From Eledone cirrhosa (Eukaryota; Mollusca; Cephalopoda; Octopoda; Eledonidae): DNA of 64,000 nt. This document shows, piece by piece, positions 58,384 to 64,000 of the stretch. The position numbers and the translations under genes were made by a program. The number at the start of each line of letters is the position of its first letter. Within the stretch, counting starts at the first letter, position 1. Under the pieces are notes generated by a model. That model made no database searches and was not told the DNA's origin. It worked only from the letters and a program-made list of their open reading frames with translations. The DNA lies in contig OZ024741.1 in the NCBI GenBank assembly GCA_964016885.1, forward strand, positions 413,098,312-413,162,311, written 5' to 3'.

Positions 58384-61300
58384 TTGGAGGTTAATATTAC
58401 ACCAGTTTCAATTTGGAGGGGAATATTACAGCAGTTTCATTTTGGAGGGGAATATTACACCAGTTTCGCTTTGGGGGTGAATATTACACGACTTTCACTT
58501 TGGAGGGGAATATTACACCAGTTTCACTGTGCTGGTGAATATTACACCAGTTTCACTTTGGGGGTGAATATTACACGGTTTCGCTTTGGAGGGGAATATT
58601 ATACCAGTTTCAATTTGGGAGTGAACATTACACCAGTTTAACTTTGGAGGTGAATATTACACCAGTTTCACTTTGGGGGTGAATATTAGAGCAGTTTCAC
58701 TTTGGGAGCGAATATTACACCAGTTTAACTTTGGAGGTGAATATTACACCTGTTTACTTTGGGGGTGAATATTACACCTGTTTCACTTTGGAGGGGAATA
58801 TTACGCCAGTTTAACTTTGGAGGGGAATATTACACCACTTTCACTTTGGGGGGAATATTACACCAGTTTCACTTTGAGGGTGAATATTACACCAGTTTCC
58901 CTTTGGAGGGGATTATTACACCAGTTTCACTTTGGAGGGGAATATTACACCAGTTTCACTTTGGGGGTGAATATTACACCAGTTTCACTTTGGAGGTGAA
59001 TATTTTACCAGTTTCAATTTGGGCGTGAATATTACACCAGTTTCACTTTGGAGGGGAATATTACACCTGTTTCACTTTGTAGGTGAATATAACACCTGTT
59101 TCACTTTGGAGGGGAATATTACACCAGTTTCACTTCTGAGAGGAATGTTACACCTGTTTTGCTTTGCAGATGAATATTACACCTTTTTTACTTTGGAGGG
59201 GAATATTACACTTGTTTCACTTTGGGGGGGGGGGGATATCACACCTGTTTCACTTTGGAGGGGAATATTACACCTGTTTTACTTTGTGGGTGAATATTAC
59301 ACCTGTTTCACTTCGGTGGGGAATATTACACCAGTTTCACTTTGTGTGTGAATATTACGCCAGTTTCACTTTGTAGGGGAATATTACACCTGTTTTACTT
59401 TGTGGGTGAATATTACACCAGTTTCACTTTGTGGGTGAATATTACGCCAGTTTCACTTTGGAGGGGAATACTACACCAGTTTTACTTTGGAGCGGAATAT
59501 TACACCAGTTTCACTTTGGGGGTTAATATTAAAGCAGTTTCACGTTGGAGGGGATTATTACACCTGTTTCACTTGGGGCGGGGGGATATTACACCAGTTT
59601 CATTTTGGAGGGAATATTACACCAGTTTCACTCTGGAGATGAATATTAGACTAGTTTCAATTTGGGGATGAATACTACAGTAGTTTCACTTTGGAGGTGA
59701 ATATAACACCAGTTTCATTTTGGAGAGGAATATTACACCAGTTTCAATTTGGGAGGGGGGTATATTACACAAGTTTCACTTTGGAGGAGAATATTACATC
59801 TATTTCACTAGGGGGGGAATATTACACCAGTTTCGGTCTGCAGGTGAATATTACACCAATTTCACTTTGGAGGGGAATATTACACCACTTTCACTTTGGG
59901 GGGAATATTACACCAGTTTCACTTTGAGGGTGAATATTACACCAGTTTCACTTTGGAGGGGATTATTACTCCAGTTTCACTTTGGAGGGAAATATTACAC
60001 CAGTTTCACTTTGGGGGTGAATATTACACCAGTTTCACTTTGGAGGTGAATATTATACCAGTTTCAATTTGGGCGTGAATATTACACCAGTTTCACTTTG
60101 GAGGGGAATATTACACCTGTTTCACTTTGTAGGTGAATATAACACCAGTTTCACTTTGGAGGGGAATATTACACCAGTTTCACTTTGGAGAGGAATGTTA
60201 CACCTGTTTTGCTTTGCAGGTGAATATTACACCTTTTTTACTTTGGAGGGGAATATTACACTTGTTTCACTTTGGGGGGGGGGGGAAATATCACACCTGT
60301 CTCACTTTGGAGGGGAATATTACACCTGTTTTACTTGGGGGGGATATTACACCAGTTTCAACCTGGGGAGGGGGGATATTACACCTGTTTTAATTTGGAG
60401 GGGAATATTACACCAGTTTCACTTTGGGGTTGAATATTACACCAGTTTCACTTTGGAGGTGAATATTACACCAGTTTCACTTTGGAGATGAATATTACAC
60501 CAGTTTCAATTTGGAGGGGAATATTACAGCAGTTTTATTTTGGAGGGGTATATTACACCAGTTTCGCTTTGGGGGTGAATATTACACGACTTTCACTTTG
60601 GAGGGGAATATTACACCAGTTTCACTGTGCTGGTGAATATTACACCAGTTTCACTTTGGAGTTGAATATTACACGAGTTTCGCTTTGGGGGTGAATATTA
60701 GACCAGTTCCACTTTGGGCGTGAATATTACACCAGTTTCACTTTGGAGGGGTATATTACACCTGTTTACTTTGGGGGTGAATATTACACCAGTTTCTCTT
60801 TGGAGGGGAACATTACACCAGTTTTACTTTGGAGGGGAATATTACACCAGTTTCACTTTGGAGGGGAATATTACACCAGGTTCACTTTGTGGGTGAATAT
60901 TACACCAGTTTCACTTTGGAGGGGAATATTACACCATTTTCACTTTGGGGGTGAATATTACACCAGTTTCACTTTGGAGGTGAATATTATACCAGTTTCA
61001 ATTGGGGCGTGAATATTACACCAGTTTCACTTTGGAGGTGAATATAACACCAGTTTCACTTTGGAGGGGAATATTACGCCAGTTCAATTTGGGAGTGAAC
61101 ATTACACCAGTTTCACTTTGGAGGTGAATATTACACCAGTTTCACTTTAGGAGTGAATATTACACCAGTTTCATTTTGGGAGTGAATATTACACCTGTTT
61201 TACTTTGGAGGGGAATATTACACCTGTTTCACTTTGATGGGGGATATTACACCTGTTTCACTTTGGAGGAGAATATTACACCTGTTTCACCTGGGGGGGG

Positions 61301-62581
61301 GGATATCACACCAGTTTCAACCTAGGGGGGGGGGGGATATTACACCTTATTTACTTTGGAGGGGAATATTACACCAGTTTCACTTTGAGGGTGAATATTA
61401 CACCAGTTTCACTTTGGAGGGGATTATTACACCAGTTTCACTTTGAGGGTGAATATTACACCAGTTTCACTTTGAAGGGGAATATTACACCAGTTTCACT
61501 TTGGGGGTGAATATTACACCAGTTTCACTTTGGAGGTGAATATTATACCAGTTTCAATTTTGGCGTGAATACACCAGTTTCAATTTGGAGGTGAATATAA
61601 CACCAGTTTCACTTTGGAGAGGAATGTTACACCTGTTTTGCTTTGCAGGTGAATATTACACCTGTTTTACTTTGGAGGGGAATATTACACTTGTTTCACT
61701 TGGGGGGGGGGGGGATATCACACCAGTTTCACTTTGGAGGGGAATATTACACCTGTTTTACTTTGTGGGTGAATATTACACCTGTTTCACTTTGGTGGGG
61801 AATATTACACCAGTTTTAATTTGAAGGGGAATATTACACCAGTTTCACTTTGGGGTTGAATATTACACCAGTTTCACTTTGGAGGTGAATATTACACCAG
61901 TTTCACTTTGAAGGGGAATATTACACCAGTTTCACTTTGGAGGTGAATATTACACCAGTTTCAATTTGGAGGGGAATATTACAGCAGTTTCATTTTGGAG
62001 GGGAATATTACACCAGTTTCGCTTTGGGGGTGAATATTACACGACTTTCACTTTGGAGGGGAATATTACACCAGTTTCACTGTGCTGGTGAATATTACAC
62101 CAGTTTCACTTCGGGGGTGAATATTACACGGTTTCGCTTTGGAGGGGAATATTATACCAGTTTCAATTTGGGAGTGAACATTACACCAGTTTAACTTTGG
62201 AGGTGAATATTACACCAGTTTCACTTTGGGGGTGAATATTAGAGCAGTTTCACTTTGGGAGCGAATATTACACCAGTTTAACTTTGGAGGTGAATATTAC
62301 ACCTGTTTACTTTGGGGGTGAATATTACACCTGTTTCACTTTGGAGGGGAATATTACGCCAGTTTTACTTTGGAGAGGAATATTACACCAGTTTCACTTT
62401 GGGGGGAATATTACACCAGTTTCACTTTGAGGGTGAATATTACACCAGTTTCACTTTGGAGGGTATTATTACACCAGTTTCACTTTGGAGGGGAATATTA
62501 CACCAGTTTCACTTTGGGGGTGAATATTACACCAGTTTCACTTTGGAGGTGAATATTATACCAGTTTCAATTTGGGCGTGA
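58384..62581 (+). repeat. Block duplication, offset exactly 3553 bp
   Basis: 58384-59028 and 61937-62581 share the same unusual monomers at a constant offset (CAGTTTCGCTTTGGGGGTG at 58461 and 62014; CACTGTGCTGGTG nearby). The region 58817-58999 also returns at 59867-60049, offset 1050 bp. Confidence 0.85.
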
Positions 62582-63290
62582 ATATTACACCAGTTTCACT
62601 TTGGAGGTGAATATAACACCAGTTTCACTTTGGAGGGGAATATTACACCAGTTTCACTTTGGAGAGGAATGTTACACCTGTTTTGCTTTGCAGGTGAATA
62701 TTACACCTTTTTTACTTTGGAGGGGAATATTACACTTGTTTTACTTTGGTGGGGGGGGGGGAGGTGAATATCACACCTGTTTCACTTTGGAGGGGAATAT
62801 TACACCTGTTTTACTTTGTGGGTGAATATTACACCTGTTTCACTTTGGTGGGGAATATTACACCAGTTTTAATTTGGAGGGGAATATTACACCAGTTTCA
62901 CTTTGGGGTTGAATATTACACCAGTTTCACTTTGGAGGTGAATATTACACCAGTTTCACTTTGATGGGGAATATTACACCAGTTTCACTTTGGAGATGAA
63001 TATTACACCAGTTTCAATTTGGAGGGGAATATTACAGCAGTTTTATTTTGGAGGGGAATATTACACCAGTTTCGCTTTGGGGGTGAATATTACACGACTT
63101 TCACTTTGGAGGGGAATATTACACCAGTTTCACTGTGCTGGTGAATATTACACCAGTTTCACTTTGGAGTTGAATATTACACGAGTTTCGCTTTGGGGGT
63201 GAATATTAGACCAGTTCCACTTTGGGAGTGAATATTACACCAGTTTCACTTTGGAGGGGTATATTACACCTGTTTACTTTGGGGGTGAAT
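60482..63290 (+). repeat. Block duplication, offset exactly 2508 bp
   Basis: 60482-60780 returns at 62990-63288 (CAGTTTCGCTTTGGGGGTG at 60559 and 63067, then GAGTTTCGCTTTGGGGGTG). Together with the 3553-bp pair, four copies of one ancestral block occur within about 5 kb. Confidence 0.85.
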
Positions 63291-64000
63291 ATTACACCAG
63301 TTTCACTTTGGAGGGGAATATTACACCATTTTCACTTTGGGGGTGAATATTACACCAGTTTCACTTTGGAGGTGAATATAACACCAGTTTCACTTTGGAG
63401 GGGAATATTACGCCAGTTCAATTTGGGAGTGAACATTACACCAGTTTCACTTTGGAGGTGAATGTTACACCAGTTTCACTTTGGAGGGGGCTATTACACC
63501 TGTTTTGTTTTGCAGGTGAATATTACATCTGTTTTACTTTGGAGGGGAATATTACACCTGTTTCACTTTGAGGGGGGATATTTCACCTGTTTCATTTTGA
63601 AGGAGAACATTACACCTGTTTCACTTGGGGGGGGGGGGGGGATATCACACCAGTTTCACGGGGGGGGGGGGGGCAATATTACACCTGTTTTACTTTGGAG
63701 GGGAATATTACACCAGTTTCACTTTGGGGGTGAATATTACACCAGTTTCACTTTGGAGGTGAATATTACACCAGTTTCAATTTGGGGTGAACATTACACC
63801 AGTTTCACTTTGGAGGTGAATATAACACTAGTTTCACTTTGGGAGTTAATATTACACCAGTTTCATTTTGGGGGTGTATATTACACCAGTTTCACACTTT
63901 GGAGGAGTACATTACACCTGTTTCACTTTGGGGGTGAATATTACACCAGTTTCAGTTTGGAGGGGAATGTTACACCTGTTTTGCTTTGCAGGTGAATATT

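Larger units (their letters stand above)
22616..64000 (+). repeat. 29-bp satellite array, over 41 kb, continuing past the window end
   Basis: The monomer is TTTCACTTTGG, a G-rich block (AGGGG, AGGTG or GGGGTG), then AATATTACACC[A/T]G. About 1,400 tandem copies fit in the window with no other element inserted. Common variants: TTTTACTTTGG, TTTCAATTTGG, TTAAATATTTCACC, TACAGCAG, and long G runs. The + strand monomer has no stop unless the block is GGTGAAT (TGA). Because 29 is not a multiple of 3, every plus frame reads the same 29-residue cycle (GEYYTSFTL, EGNITPVSLW, RGILHQFHFG), which explains the many ORFs up to 225 codons. The minus strand is closed by TAATATT. I interpret it as non-coding satellite DNA. 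Confidence 0.97.

Noticed and set aside
22432..63995. Dozens of plus-strand ORFs up to 225 codons
   Set aside because: All are the same 29-residue cycle produced by the 29-bp satellite; starts and stops follow G/T variation in the G-rich block, and neighbouring frames are equally open.
22616..64000. CRISPR-like array with ~29-bp repeats
   Set aside because: The 29-bp units are directly tandem with no spacers, the genome is clearly animal, and no cas-like genes are present.
22616..64000. Telomeric array
   Set aside because: The unit is 29 bp and contains no TTAGGG; nothing indicates a chromosome end.

Overview
The window looks like gene-poor nuclear DNA of a coleoid cephalopod, most probably an octopus. 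The best clues are tRNA-derived SINEs, the retroposon tail reading roughly GTCGATAAAATAAAGTACC (10661 and 21168), LINE/SINE tails ending in GGACGTTAAACGATGATGATG, and very long (TA)n and (CA)n tracts. I see no complete host gene. The only candidate host coding piece is a 139-nt exon-like segment at 17710-17848 with good splice sites.

Layout. 0.6-3.8 kb: a broken LINE on the minus strand (endonuclease, reverse transcriptase, PHD-like finger, C-terminal domain). 3.9-5.9 kb: Penelope-like element (PLE) copy A, minus strand. 6.1-6.4 kb: a minus-strand SINE. 6.56-11.67 kb: PLE copy B, a composite in which a 5'-truncated minus-strand copy faces an inverted copy of its own 3' end, giving ~1.6-kb inverted arms; an LTR-retrotransposon fragment lies inside it. 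11.7-12.4 kb: the 3' end of a second LINE. 12.5-12.7 kb: a ~210-bp element with inverted termini. 13.0-17.1 kb: PLE copy C, minus strand, swollen by CA/TA microsatellites and AT-rich repeats. 17.16-17.56 kb: a SINE. 17.7-19.2 kb: the candidate exon, the C-terminus of another retroelement, and a decayed mariner transposase. 19.3-22.5 kb: microsatellites, minisatellites and retroposon tails. 22.6 kb to the window end: one uninterrupted array of a 29-bp satellite, more than 41 kb long.

The most striking signal is a set of five hammerhead ribozyme folds read directly from the sequence. Each PLE copy carries one downstream of its GIY-YIG endonuclease region (3947-4001, 6601-6671 and 13038-13190, all minus). 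The inverted arm of copy B carries a second (11557-11627, plus). The fifth lies in the 210-bp element (12645-12689, minus). All five have the type I order with a very short stem III. That hammerhead type is known from PLEs and retrozymes, so the RT, GIY-YIG and ribozyme evidence agree with one another.

The 29-bp array is noteworthy for its size, irregular higher-order duplications, monomers with 14-16-base G runs, and a period coprime with 3. That period makes all three plus-strand frames read the same 29-residue cycle and creates many spurious ORFs.
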